Shown: positions 1-11,357 of the stretch, piece by piece | How the letters are laid out: each line of letters opens with the position of its first letter | Position numbering within the stretch: position 1 is the first letter of the stretch | Assembly: GCA_014529385.2 (NCBI GenBank) | Contig: CM043957.1 | Span: 65,890,003 to 65,950,002, forward strand | DNA: 60,000 nt | From: Adiantum capillus-veneris | Taxonomy: Eukaryota; Streptophyta; Polypodiopsida; Polypodiales; Pteridaceae | Reading direction: 5' to 3' | Program-made: the position numbers and the translations under genes | The notes under the pieces: generated by a model | Told to the model about the DNA's origin: nothing | The model's input: only the letters and a program-made list of their open reading frames with translations | The model's database searches: none

Positions 1-250
1 TTGGTTGTGGTCCACAGAACGTTGTACAAAATATATTTGAGGAGGAAAATGCTAGGATAAAGATTTTTCTTTGAGCTACAGAACGAGTAACATGCAGAGG
101 GGAAACTTGGCCTGTAATATGTAAGATGCATTGCGCAACAAGGACATACGTAGATTGACATCAATGACCTAGGAATAAAGTAAACATGTTCAGAGTGTAT
201 CGAGTATTCCAGTACATAAGTTGAATTGTCCAAATAAGAGAAAAGTAGTA
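1..250. other. Flank left of the CACTA element, no gene seen
   Basis: AT-rich DNA with no usable ORF and no motif that I recognise. Its last three bases, GTA at 248-250, match the three bases that follow the right end of the CACTA transposon, so this looks like the pre-insertion flank. Confidence 0.5.
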
Positions 251-500
251 TGCTACAACACGACGCACAAATATCGGTGCAAATATCGATGAAATAAAGT
301 TAGTTTTAAAACTAAAAAGCGTTGAAATAGACCTTGAAAGAAACGCCGATATCGTTACGTCGGTATAAGTACCGATATATCATGCGTCGAAATAAATTAT
401 GAAATGAGCGTCGGAATACGCAATGAAATAACCGTCGGTAATAGTATAGAATATTCCGACGCATCTATCGAAGTCTGTATCGAGACGCCTATACCGTACT
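251..500. repeat. Left terminal and subterminal repeat region of the CACTA element
   Basis: After the decayed terminus, CGTCGG/CCGACG-type motifs occur repeatedly: CGTCGGTA near 357, CGTCGGAA near 410, CCGTCGGTA near 432 and TTCCGACGC near 455. In En/Spm elements such subterminal repeats bind the element-encoded TnpA protein; that role here is inferred from the family. Confidence 0.65.
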
Positions 501-700
501 CTATATTGGGGATCAAACTTGCAAATGTTTTTTGGGTAAAGAGGGCTGGGAACTGATGCTGCATGTACTATAGCAAAAGAAAACAACCCTCTCTGCCCAA
601 AGGAAGAATGCACAAGCAACCGCACTCCACCTACAAGCTGACGCTAAAAAGCGAGTGTATGGCAATTAGCAAAATTGTAAAATAACATACCACAAAATCA

Positions 701-1010
701 AAAGCTTGATCGTGGCATAATGGCATAAAGATTTTATAACCATAATTTAAACATGAGTGGCAAACTGTAAAACCATAAACATAACCTATTTGCCATACCA
801 TAACCATTACCATAACTTGCTTGTTATACCATAACCATAACAGCCATACCATCATTGAACAACCATAACCATAACCATAACCATCACCATAACCATAACC
901 ATCACATGATTTACATACCATCATAGCAAAACCATAACCTTAACTTGACTGCCAAACCTTAACCATAACATCTGTGCCATACCATAAACCATAAACATAA
1001 GTACTACAAT
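701..1010. repeat. (AACCAT)n degenerate minisatellite
   Basis: A run of ACCATAACC-type hexamers, purest near 850-905 and interrupted by diverged stretches. Open frames across it translate to Tyr/Gly- or Met/Val-rich low-complexity peptides and are not considered genes. Confidence 0.8.
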
Positions 1011-1059
1011 ACTGTACATATGCAAATAATCACTGAGTGAGAAGACCCTCATGGTAATG

Positions 1060-2159
1060 CCTCCTCCTAGTCGACATCCTCTCCCTCCTCCTGCACAGCT
1101 GGGTCAAAAGGGCCACAAGTCCATGCTTGTACCCATACTTCTCCTCTTGGCGTTTCAGAGGATGCTTCACGGTAACTTTCTGCAAAATTATGGTTTAATC
1201 ATTAGATAAATCTTCAAATAACATATATATTTTCAATAATTTAAAGCATACATATAATACTTACAAACTCATGTCGAAGCGTATCGTAGCCTCCACTCCC
1301 AAGATGTGAAGCTCCAGCAGACTCCAAACGTGCTCTGGCTACATCTCTCTGCTGCTGAAATCTTCCAGTATTGTCTTGTTTCTCTCATGCAATCCCCACC
1401 CACTATTCTGTGTCCAAACATTCCGGCTTGGGACTGTCGTCATTGTACTTGTCTCTTGCCTCTGACCGACGATGTGACATTGTGGACTTCGCCACGCTTA
1501 AAATCTAGGGGTTTGAGACTGGATCATACCCCTCTGCCGACCTGTACTCTCTGTGAATGGCCTCGATGATGTAATTCTTTCTTTCAACATCGAGGTTATA
1601 TCAAACCTCCATCACAAAGTGACCAAATTGAATCGTATAGAGCTGTCGAATCCTCTGTTGCATGGCCTTTACGACCCTATCCGCCACAACAGCCCCATCC
1701 CTACTCTTGTACACCTTTCTAAGATCATGCTCGTGTGATCCCCAAGGTGTACGTGGTGTGCCAATCGGTGAACTATCTACTGAAGAGAGTGGTGGACGCT
1801 CTCATGATGGTGTGGATGCATCGGTAGAACTGCTACCACTGCAACCACCACCTCTAGATCGACACCTACCTCGTCTCGAGGATGAACCACCCATCAATGT
1901 TGGGGGCACATGAGTCCTAGGTGTAGGGGGCACACTAGAGTGAGGTGTGGGGCCGCTCCATGTAGGGACCACACTAGTCCCGGGTGTAGGGTCGACCGTA
2001 GTAGGTCTAGAGGGACCTGCTGCGCAAAGGTGTTGTGCCATCGCGATCTGCTTTGGTGTGAACTGAGACAAAAACGAGCCCATCTACTCGGGTGACATGC
2101 CGGCCGGAGTAATAGGAAAGCTAAAACTAGGAGATTATGGCTCATCGTCATCGGCCATG
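1060..2159 (-). pseudogene. tnpA-like / Ptta-En-Spm plant transposase remnant of the CACTA element
   Basis: Reading the minus strand from an ATG at about 2159, the translation starts with an acidic MADDDEP stretch. A Pro/Ser/Thr-rich region follows (around 1900-2000), then a segment of Arg/Gly/Ser near 1850. After that comes a segment resembling the Ptta/En-Spm plant transposase family, with WRFDI and MLKERITSSRPF near 1570-1610 and a charged helical tail near 1290. Several in-frame stops and frame changes break it. In CACTA elements this second product binds the subterminal repeats and partners the TNP2 transposase. Assignment rests on layout beside TNP2 and weak sequence resemblance; the exact ends and exons are not resolved. 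Confidence 0.5.
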
Positions 2160-2313
2160 GCTAATCATACAGGAAAAACACCCACAAAATACGTTAGTTT
2201 ATAGGAGATCAAATGCTTAATCAATACAAATAACAAATCAACAAAGCTGCTACACAAATGAATGAATCTAAAGTGAATTGTAGACTAATAAAAAGAGTTT
2301 TAAATAAGAGTTC

Positions 2314-4645
2314 CTAGCAAAAATCATTAGTTAATCTCTCCTCCTCTATGAGATCTGATGCACTAAAGATGTCTATCTCGATTTGTACTTCTGCATCTTC
2401 GTCATTGAACTCTACTTCTTTGTCACTCTCTGCACCAGCTTCAGTGTTTGACACCTCATCTCTAGGTTCATGCAATTGCTCACTCCTGACATCCACCTCA
2501 AAATCTAAACTTAAATTTTCCATCGGTCCTGCGCTTTAGTCATGAATGACCTCTTCGACCTCCACGTCCAATCCTTCACACACTTGCTTGCTACGTGGAG
2601 AAACTTGAACGCCATAGAGCCACTAGGGTTTAGATAGATCATTCTCATCATTTTCTGTCCATAGTGGATTGTGTATGAACACAACTTGTTCACAATGTTG
2701 CAAAAGTACGAATGTATCCCGCACATCTGTCCACACGCACCTAGAGTTCACTTGAATCAATCCACTCTTGTCTTTATGCATAATTGCATTAGGAACGCTG
2801 GTAATAACTTTGAACCACTTGACATCAAAGATAAACATATCAAACTTTTTAAAGCTAATCTTCAAGATGTCTTGGATGTAGCCAAAGTATTCAAGCTGGC
2901 TACTCTTTGTATTCTCATCCCTGGCACTACTCCTACTTTCTTGAACAAAGCTTACCCTAACACCACTGTCAAAAGTGGCCTTTTGTTCTTCAATCCGTTG
3001 CACTCTGAAGTGTTTCCCATGTCATGTTTGCATATGTTTGGTCCACGTAGCTCATGTCCTTCAGGCAAAAATCTACCATGCTCATCGTAAACTGTCTTGC
3101 TCAAATGCTCAGAGTGGCGGAAGCCAAGTCGAGGACCACATTTCGGACATGCATGATTGCCTGAGTAACTCAAGCCTAAAACATCAGAAAACTAAAATAT
3201 AAAAGCATTGGCGTAGCCAGGAATCACATGTGTGTGAGAGTTTTAAAGTCACTTACCTGAGCACTCACCAAAGCCTGGCCAATTGTGCATGGTCCACATG
3301 AGAATCCCTTACACATGTACATTCCCTCGTTATGTACATTCCGTCATCCGATTGGTTGGGACATATCAACCACATCGATTACTGTCCACAAGATTTGGAG
3401 CTCTTCTATAAGTGGTGCTAGATAGATGTGCATGTTCTTTACTTTGTACTTTCCTAGGACGATCAATGACAACAACAGATGGCCCTTCTTGATAGCGATC
3501 CATGGTGGAAGATTATAATTAACCAAAAAAATAGGCCATGTGCTCCATAACGAGCTCCGTAATCTGGATGAGTTTACTCCGTCCATTGCTAGAACAAAAT
3601 CGATACATCGAGGCTCGTTCTTAAATGTAGGCCAACTTTCCTCTATGTGCTTCTATGCACGAGAGTTAGCAGGTACCCGCATCACATCATCTGTCCATAT
3701 AGTATTTGAGTGCCATGTCATCAAAGTGGCTATGGACTTGCACCTGAACATGCTATTTATTCTTCGAATGATAGGAAAGTGTCGAAGGACCTTTGCAAGA
3801 ATAAATTTTCCTTGTGTGTCCTCCCTGTACCTGTTTGATCCACAATTGGGACATTGTTCCAAATGTGCATACTCATTGCAAAAAAGTATACAATCATTAA
3901 TTAGGACATGCATGTATTTTGTGATAATCCAAGCCCAAATTAGTAAGAAGATTTTTAGCGGTTGGATGGGTAGGGGGCATTGATTCCCTTCTAGCAAGAT
4001 TTTCTCATTGAAAAACTTGTCGTTACTTGAACAAGTCAGCCCCTTGATCACATTATTGAACTGTAATTTGCACTTTATCATGCTTAGGATACAATGTATT
4101 TACCTGAAAAGCTCTATGACTGAGGCGTCAGACCAACCGTAGACATCAGACTGCAAATTAAGCATTGCCAATGTGGTACGAAGAACAAAGATTTTTGAAC
4201 CGCTGTAAAGCGGCATGCGTGTAAGAATTTGCATCATCTCCCCCTCTTTATCGTTGCTATCATGCCGTCAATATGAACGGGATGACTGAGGTTGGTCCTA
4301 AGCATTGCGTTCATTGTTGTATTCTTCTATGTTTTCAATGATGGGATCCATGTCAAAGAACGCGTCCAACATCTACTACATCTCTACTTCTTGAAATGCC
4401 ACATCAGGTATTGGTTGGGAGGACTCAATCAATGGATGCTCGTTTGAAAATCGTCTTCTCTGGGATGAAGTTCAATCAATATCTACTTGCAGAGTTTGAA
4501 CTTCAGTCTCTAGACCATGAGATCAATAACGCAGGTCTTGTAGTTGCTCAATCGGAAAGAGACCATGGTTGCGTATGTGTTGGTCGTAGATTTTTCGTTT
4601 TCAAAAGATCTGATGCTTGCAATGCACACAAGGACACGCCATCGT
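2314..4645 (-). pseudogene. TNP2-type CACTA transposase, broken
   Basis: The minus strand carries blocks characteristic of plant TNP2 in the expected order. A Cys/His-rich N-terminal block with CPCVHCKH lies near 4630. A block around 3650-3900 reads NDCILFCNEY, then CPNCGSNRY, then VLRHFPIIRR. Near 3400-3590 are TWPIFLVNYNLPPW and VKNMHIYLAPLIEEL. A later zinc-like block at 2990-3170 has HACPKCG and GRFLPEGH. A C-terminal DUF4216-like block at 2640-2900 reads YFGYIQDIL, FDVKWFKV and WTDVRDTFVLLQHCEQV. The protein would cut and rejoin the transposon ends. Frameshifts and stops separate the blocks (for example TGA soon after CPCVHCKHQIF), so it is a pseudogene. The family call is confident; intron positions are not. 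Confidence 0.88.
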
Positions 4646-4879
4646 AACATCCATACTTTATCTACCAATGATGCAAGAAGTAATTAAAACACTCTAGTTG
4701 TTATAACTACACCCTACTAAGTACATGACAATACATGACAACCTCACATTGTCTAGCCATGCCCGATCCCCACACACCTCGGTCTAGAGGTGCACGTAGA
4801 TTAGGACCACATGGTAATAATCTCGTATTTATTGGTCAATGACTATATATTAAGGTTCTTGAATTTTGTGTGCACTTTG

Positions 4880-5640
4880 GAAGTCCGATTTGTTGCTAGC
4901 TCGAGCTCTAACAATCTCACGCCCGAACCTAACTTATAATCTAACATAATCTATAACCTAAACGTAGACTAACCTATAAACTAAACCTAACCTATAACCT
5001 AAGCTAACTAAAGTTTGTTTGCATGTTTAGAAGTACAGGAGTCATCTTCGAAGTCCGTTTGTGTTTGTTCTGCTATTCATTTGCCGTTAGCTCTAACCTA
5101 ACCTATAATCTCTCCTAACCTATAACCTAAACCTAACCTAACCTAACATAACCTATAACATAAACCTAACCTATACGCTAACCTAACCGAAGTCTATTTG
5201 TGTTTTTTGAAGTACACAAGTCATCTTCGAAGTCCGTTTGCATTTTTTTTACTTTTTGTCACTAACTCTAACCTAGCCTATAATCTAACCTAACCTATAA
5301 CCTAAACCTAACCTAACCTAACCTAACCTAATATAACCTATAACCTAAAACTAACCTCACCTAACATAACCTACAACCTGAACCTAACCTACGGGCTAAC
5401 CTAACCGAAGTTCGTTTGCGTTTTTTGAAGTACACGAGTCATCTTCGAAGTTTGTTTGCATTTTTTCTACTATTTATCGCTAGCTCTAACCTAGTCTATA
5501 ATCGAACCTAACCTATAATATAACCTAAACTAACCTAACCTAACCTAGCCTATAACCTTAACCTAACCTATAGCCTAACCTCACCAAAGTCCGTTTGCGT
5601 TTTTAGAAGTACACAAGTCATCTTCGTTTGGTCGCTAATA
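4880..5640. repeat. Higher-order tandem array with AACCTA-type telomere-like core
   Basis: Stretches of AACCTAACC/CTATAACCT hexamer-like repeats alternate with a conserved spacer. The spacer anchor GTCATCTTCG is at 5041, 5220, 5438 and 5617, giving unit lengths of 179, 218 and 179 bp; a more decayed unit precedes them near 4880. The core resembles but is not the plant telomere repeat CCCTAAA. The array is inside the CACTA element. Confidence 0.85.
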
Positions 5641-6263
5641 GATGGACATTGTGTTCAGACAGTTAGAACGTATGGTATGGTGTGTAAAGCCGATTAGGTT
5701 AGGCTACTCCAAATTGGATTAGGATAGCAATTAGCCATGTCAATCCGCTTAAGGCTAGCCACCTAGGGTTAGCATCTTAGGACTATTGTTGGTTTTGCCG
5801 CTAATAGATGGCCGTACTTTGGAGTGTTAGGGTGCCCTATGTGAAGTTGCCTAGGTTTGGCTTCTCCAAATTGGATTAGTGTAGCGTTTTTCCATCTTAA
5901 TCTACTTAGGTCTAGCCGCTTAGGGTTCTATGGATTCTAGTTTAACCACTAATAGATGGCGCACCGTGTTCAAACGGTGCATTAGGGCATATTATGTAAA
6001 GCCGCTACGGTAAAGCGCTCTAAAAGATATTAGGGTATCGTTAAGCCATTTAGTCTGCTAAGGGTTATCGGCTTTAGATTAGCAACTTTTGTTTTGGCCA
6101 CTAATACATTACTATATTTAGAGCGTTAGGGTAGGCTATTTAAATCCGCTTAGGTTTGACAACTTTTGATTTGGTTGCTCCAAATCCAATTAGTACTATA
6201 GCGCTTGGCTATTTCAGTCTACCAATAGGGTTAGAGCGTTATGGTGTAGGCGCTGGTAGATGG
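5631..6263. repeat. Satellite-like tandem repeat, about 150-166 bp unit
   Basis: An anchor resembling GCCGCTAATAGATGG recurs at 5631, 5797, 5945, 6097 and 6249, spacings of 166, 148, 152 and 152 bp. Within units, AAATTGGATTAG-like and GCTTAGG-like segments recur in the same order. It abuts the AACCTA array and lies in the CACTA element. Confidence 0.8.
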
Positions 6264-6349
6264 TCGTGTTTGGACGTTTCACTCATAAGTGTTTAGATTA
6301 ACATAAAAGTACATAAGTTATAACTATCCGAACACAACGTCCATCTATA

Positions 6350-6660
6350 ACTAAACATGAGAACTTAACACATAACCTAACCTAACGTTTTACGCACAAC
6401 GTATAACCTAATCTAACCTAACTTGTTGCCTAAACCTGACCTATAATCTAACTAACCTAACCTAACTTATAACTTAATTTAACCTTTAATTTGAACCTAA
6501 CTACTTAGAACCTAACCTATAAGCTAATCCAACTTAACCTAACCTAGCATGACTTAACGTATAACCTGACTTATAACTTAACATATAACTTATATATACC
6601 CTAACTAACATATAACCTAAACTAAACCTAATTGAAACCTAAAACCTAAACCTCATCAAG
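6350..6660. repeat. Second AACCTA-type degenerate array
   Basis: AACCTAACC, TATAACCTA and related pentamers/hexamers continue on the far side of the ~152-bp satellite, with more decay toward 6660. The following stretch, 6660-7150, is AT-rich with a short CA run at 6941-6953 and no gene. Confidence 0.75.
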
Positions 6661-7149
6661 CGCATAAGTTCAAAAAAGACATAGTTAAAAACAAAATTTC
6701 TTCAAAACAGATTTGTTTATAAACCAAAACGAGATTTTTTCCTAATTCAAAACGAAATTTCACAACACAAACCATAATTTCTGTTAAAGCATTGAAAGTT
6801 TAAAGCATGAAATTTTCTTTTATCAATATACAAATTAATTTAAATAAATTTAATGTGCATTAAAAGTTCAAGCACTCACATGCGGCCTATTTGAGCAAGA
6901 AAAGGTGTTGTAAACGTCCTCAAACCTGCAAAAAACGCATACACACACACACCATGTTAAACCCTAAACCTACAAGTAAACTTGAAAACAAATCTCACCT
7001 TAGTGCTATGGAGTAGTCCACGAGCAAGATTAGCACCTCCGAAAACTTGTTTCGCACCAGATCTGAAAGAGGTGAGGAGGAAGAGAGCAAGAGAAAAGGC
7101 GCAAGAATAAGCCAAATGCATAGGAAAAGCCTGTGGGTTAGTTTTTTGT

Positions 7150-7377
7150 AGGATCCAACGATACAAAATTCGGTATAGACGTCGGAACACGTGTTGGTAC
7201 AGGCGTCGGAATATGTATCGGTAGACGCGTCGAAAGAGATATTGGTACATGCGTCGGAAATTTAAAAGTGAATTTCTTTTTAAACTGCATCTCCATCCAT
7301 AATTATCTACACATATACCGACGCCCGCCATTGGTGCCGGTAATTTGACGCTGGAATTTAAGTGACCTCTTGTAGTG
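7150..7377. repeat. Right terminal and subterminal region of the CACTA element
   Basis: CGTCGG occurs near 7170, 7206 and 7252 and its complement near 7318, ending at TCTTGTAGTG (7368-7377). An open frame crossing this region on the minus strand has Tyr-Arg-rich repeats produced by the motif and is not a gene. Confidence 0.8.
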
Positions 7378-7571
7378 GTATGTGCGATCTATTTGATATA
7401 TAGATATGATGACGAGATTAAGCATGTACTACTGAGAAAAACATTTAACTAAACTAAACTTAAGAAAGCATTGAAAAACTCAAGAAATACAAAGATAATC
7501 AATAGCACTATCGACCTGATAATCATGTACGGTTGTCGTCCAATTGTGCAAGCTGGTGAATAATGTTTGAG

Positions 7572-8275
7572 TCAAGCTACATAATAGCAATGCAAAAAGT
7601 TAAACATTTTGTATTGCAATGAAGCGCCACCAAGTGAAAATGGTAAATATATAGTGTACGTCATGCGGAAGTACCATACAAAAGTATGATGGAGAGTTGG
7701 CATTGTGGTCTCTCCAAAATTTATAAAAAATAGAAGCCGTGTCCTGCTCCATAGCATTTATGTATTGCACCATGCAGATAATGAACCTTGCATTGTTGTC
7801 CAATAGGATTCGTGCTTGTCCAATCAAAATGTCCATCATTTTTGTGAATATATGTCCTCTCTGTCAAAGAAAACTGCCAAACATAACATATGCGTTAAGA
7901 AAAATACAAAATATGCAACATAAACTTACCTTAAAGAGAAGAAAAGGTTACTCTAGTGTTGACTTTTCAGTTCATAAGCTCCATTACAATCACTATAGTA
8001 GAATGTTTCAAAGATTTTTTTAAAGTGGGTTTTGCTTATAGTTGGTGAAGACATTGACGATTGTACTTGACCTCATTGTTTTGCCAAGTAATGTGCTTGC
8101 CAATCAGCTCTCCTTTCCTAACCTATGTGCTGCCACCTTCCAAAAGGATTGTTTGTTGTTGCATCTAAGGTCTCAGTATGGTCACGGCACCACTACTAGC
8201 AAGCTTAAAAATCTTTAAGACCAATTATCTCGAAAAAGGTTAACCTAATATTTTGTTTTCACAGCCAACATCATC
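7572..8275 (-). other. Unrecognised gene-like fragments, possible exons
   Basis: A minus-strand open stretch at 7600-7860 encodes a non-repetitive peptide (MMDILIGQARILLDN near its start, later FYKFWRDHNANSP). It is preceded on that strand by TTTCTTTGACAG, a plausible splice acceptor. A second open stretch at 8055-8170 (TILLEGGST, GELIGKHITWQNN) lies upstream. They could be two exons of one decayed gene. I do not recognise the family and cannot prove expression. Confidence 0.3.
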
Positions 8276-8299
8276 ATCTCAAAGTGGCACAATGCGGTT

Positions 8300-9350
8300 G
8301 GTTGTAGCTGCCAACAAGGCATTCACTACCTCATAAAGCAGGAACAACACATATGAACATAGAGAAGGCTAGAGGAAAGTAACCAATGACATGCTAAGGT
8401 GGATGCAACCGGGATTGTTCATAGCATAGATTCTGCAAGAGAGCACCATGTAACACGGGTGGGATGAATACCCACACTGGAAAAGCCTACCAGCAGAGAC
8501 AAGGCATGGAGGTGCTATTCTTGGTTAAGATAAGGAAATAATCAAGGGACCAAAGTCTTTGGGTCTAGCTAGGAGGAGAACAAATGGCAGGGAGGATGCC
8601 TGTCTCATTCAATTCTGCAATCATATCTACCATCACAACCGCTTCTTTGTTGTTAATTTTCTTTCAGCTTAGCCTCATGCTCAAGATCTTTTTGGAGATC
8701 TTTGATGCTGACAAACAATCCATGAAAGATCTGAATGGCTACTTTTTTGTTTCTCCTTATCTATAGTCTTGGTAGTCTTGACACCAAGTAACAAAAGAAT
8801 TTAATGAAGCATGGCGAGCGGATCAAGGGTTGGTTTTGCACATGGGAAAAATATTGCAACTCCAGCTCACCTATGCTTAGAAGTATTGAGCGTAGATTGG
8901 TATTGCTTGCTCAAAGGTACCTCAAGTAAGTGTGCTAGTCAACAGCTATGTGAAGCTTGTGATCTTCAAGGGGATGGGGTCTAAGGGGGCCTCTTTATAT
9001 TCCATGGGATTAAAAGGGCGATTATGGTAGGGATAAATGGGTGGATGCCATGTGGACTAAAATGGGCGGTATGGTAGGGCCTTAAAGTAAGTGGTCAAAC
9101 TTGTGCTCTTTTATAACATAAAAATAGAAAATCTCTTATAAATTCAAAACACTAAACTTCTCTCTATATAGTGGGGTAAAAACCAATCCTTTCTCTATCT
9201 AGTGGCTGCTAGTTTCTCCCCCCTCTCTCCTAAAAGTGGGTCTCCCCAAAATCATGTTGATCATTCCCTCCCGCTCTCTCTACTATACCATCTCTCTCCT
9301 CTTCACTCCATCTTGTAAGTTTCTTCTCTTTCCTTCCTTTCACTTTCCCA
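8300..9350. other. No gene seen; pyrimidine-rich toward the right
   Basis: No convincing ORF. From about 9170 the plus strand becomes rich in CT runs (CTCTCTCC, TTTCCTTCC), which continues into the tandem repeat that follows. It could be a promoter/5' UTR-like region of the ORF fragments downstream, but no clear TATA box with a supported gene was found. Confidence 0.35.
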
Positions 9351-9357
9351 TCACAAA

Positions 9358-9716
9358 ATCTCTACAATAGAAGTTTGAACCTCATTTCCCTCCTTAAGCT
9401 CATTGCTTTCTACTCAAGCTGAATTTCTCCATGACCCTCATGAAACACATCTACCTAAACCTAAAGATCTACAACAGAATTTTGAACGTCCTTTCCCTCC
9501 TCAAGATCGTTGCATTCTACTCAAGCTGAAGTTCTCCATTACTCCATAACCCTCACAAACACCTCTACCTAAAACTAAAGATCTGCAACATATCCTTTCC
9601 CTCCTCAAGATCCTTTCCCTCCTCAAGATCGTTGCATTCTACTCAAGCTGAAGTTCTCCATTACTCCATAACCCTCACAAACACCTCTACCTAAAACTAA
9701 AGATCTGCAACATATC
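9358..9716. repeat. Three-copy tandem repeat, about 107-122 bp
   Basis: The segment running from TTTCCCTCC through CTACTCAAGCTGAA to AAAGATCTGCAACA occurs three times. The anchor CATTCTACTC-like position is near 9402, 9511 and 9633. Copies two and three are almost identical; the first is diverged. A further 17-bp CTTTCCCTCCTCAAGATC-type duplication starts the third copy. Confidence 0.85.
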
Positions 9717-9984
9717 CTTCTGTTAGATCTTCCCTCTTTCTTTCCTCAATTGTGTTCCTTATCCTTCTCCATTAACCTCTCTAGGGAGGATCTACTTCCC
9801 TAGAGCTCAAGCTTTGCAACATTATATTTCCCATTAGGACAACTTGCAAGTGGAGGAGTCCAACAATAAGTGCCATCAACCATCTTTGTGCATCACCAAG
9901 AATCTTGCTCTTTGTGCAACTGAGAACATGGATGTGCATAGGTTAATTATAAGTGTTTGTTTGCAGGCTGTGCCACTATTTTCC

Positions 9985-11102
9985 ATGGCATCATCAGGTA
10001 GTCAAAGACCTAAGAGTGTCATTGACTCCATTTCATGCAGCAATGTACAAGATGATAGTGGATGGTGGGTGATAATGGAGTTCAAATGATTGAAATGCAG
10101 CCGATATCAAGAGGTGCACACAAGGTCACAAGGAGAAACATGGGTTCTCAAGAACACCATTGGAATGGAAGGATCATGGAGTTCAAGCAAACCCATGAAG
10201 GAAACCATCTTGTAAAGGTGCACCATGTGTTTGTTGCTCCACAGCTAAACCTAGAGACAACAATGGCTCCACCGAGGTTTCCTGCAAACTGTAATTTCAT
10301 TCCTTTGTCATGTTTTTAGATTGTTTAGTTTGTACTTCTACCTTATGTGCTGGTTTGATGTATATAAGGTTTTCATTGCTTGTTTATGTTCGAAAATGTT
10401 TTCCCATTCTATTTTGTAGAGTGGGAGCCAATAGAGTCCTTCACAAGAACTTTTGAGGCCATGCATGTTGATCTTAGCAAGCTGATCTATGCAGGTTGTC
10501 CATTTGTGAAGCTTGTCTCATGGGACTTTTTTTTTTTATAACCATACTCATGTAATGCCTAGTCAAATTGGGTATGGTAATCTTTCTCCGATTCACCCAC
10601 CAACCTTGCAAAATCTAGAATGGCCTAAGCAAGAGAGTGCCTTGATCACAACAACCAAAAGGAGATTCAAAGAGGATGTGCATCTAGCAATGAACTGCAA
10701 AGCTTCCCTGACTTGGTTTATGTCCCTTCATGTGTTTGTGTTTATATTTCGACTGCAAAGTGTTCACACGACACCAACAATGTGGACTTGCAAAGGGGGA
10801 AGTGCGATCAACGGTTTTCTTTCGTAGTGGAATGGGAGACTAAGGTGGTGAATGTGGTGTGTAGATATCATATTGCAAATCAAAGCTTGTCAATTATCTT
10901 TCCCTACAGAATATGGAAATTGAAAAAGGGAGAATGGGAGGCACTAGACTCTAATGTTGTTGCTAGAGAATCAATTGATCTGCAAATATGCCACCAAGAT
11001 GATGTAGTGCATGACATCTTGGTGAATAACGATTGGATTCTGAGTCACCTTTGTGAGTATCTTAATCTTAGATATACCTTTCCCAATCAATATGTCTTCT
11101 AG
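9985..11102 (+). other. Unrecognised coding-like fragments, possibly a decayed gene
   Basis: An ATG at 9985 opens a short peptide starting MASSGSQRPKSVID. A frame change leads into an open stretch to about 10319 (FKQTHEGNHLVKVHHVF). Another open stretch begins near 10420 after TTTTGTAG, a plausible splice acceptor (EWEPIESFTRTFEAMHVD). The last, 10713-11102, encodes about 129 residues ending in YTFPNQYVF, with VEWETKVVNVVC and KKGEWEALDSN inside. The order and strand are consistent with one decayed, intron-containing gene. I do not recognise a domain. Confidence 0.35.
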
Positions 11103-11357
11103 AAAAGAGAAGAGATTTTTGTGTGCAAACATTGGTTTTAAATGATGTGTTAATGGAAAAGCTTATATCTGAAGCGATTTCACTCCCATTAATACATATG
11201 GTGTTTGGAATCTCGTTTTCATTCTTAATTTTTTTAAGATTTTAATTGAAATGTGCAAGGTTTTTAATTTGGAGCGTGAATACTTTCAATGTCTTGTCGT
11301 GTGATTTTGTTTATAATTATAGTTTTAAGTTAGTTTGACCTTAAGTGCTTTTAAACA

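Larger units (their letters stand above)
251..7377 (-). mobile_element. CACTA (En/Spm) DNA transposon, about 7.1 kb, degenerate
   Basis: The right end at 7368-7377 reads TCTTGTAGTG, the reverse complement of the canonical terminus CACTACAAGA. The left end at 251-260 reads TGCTACAACA, a decayed form of the same terminus. Both are flanked by GTA (248-250 and 7378-7380), the 3-bp duplication typical of CACTA elements. Subterminal regions on both sides are dense in the motif CGTCGG or its complement (330-500 and 7150-7345). Inside are minus-strand remnants of a TNP2 transposase and a tnpA-like protein, plus large tandem-repeat arrays between the transposase and the right end. The internal genes contain many stops, so the copy is not autonomous. 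The left terminus is the less certain boundary. Confidence 0.82.

Noticed and set aside
631-924. Gly/Tyr-rich protein gene on the minus strand
   Set aside because: It is a translation of the (AACCAT)n minisatellite.
4880-6660. Interstitial telomere
   Set aside because: The core is AACCTA/ACCTATA with higher-order spacers; the CCCTAAA repeat of most plants is not the unit.
6957-7331. 124-codon minus-strand ORF
   Set aside because: It crosses the CGTCGG subterminal repeats of the CACTA element; the RRxYQYxFRR pattern is the motif translated.
9844-10089. ORF starting at 9844
   Set aside because: It starts with TTG, not ATG; only the part from ATG 9985 was kept as a weak candidate.
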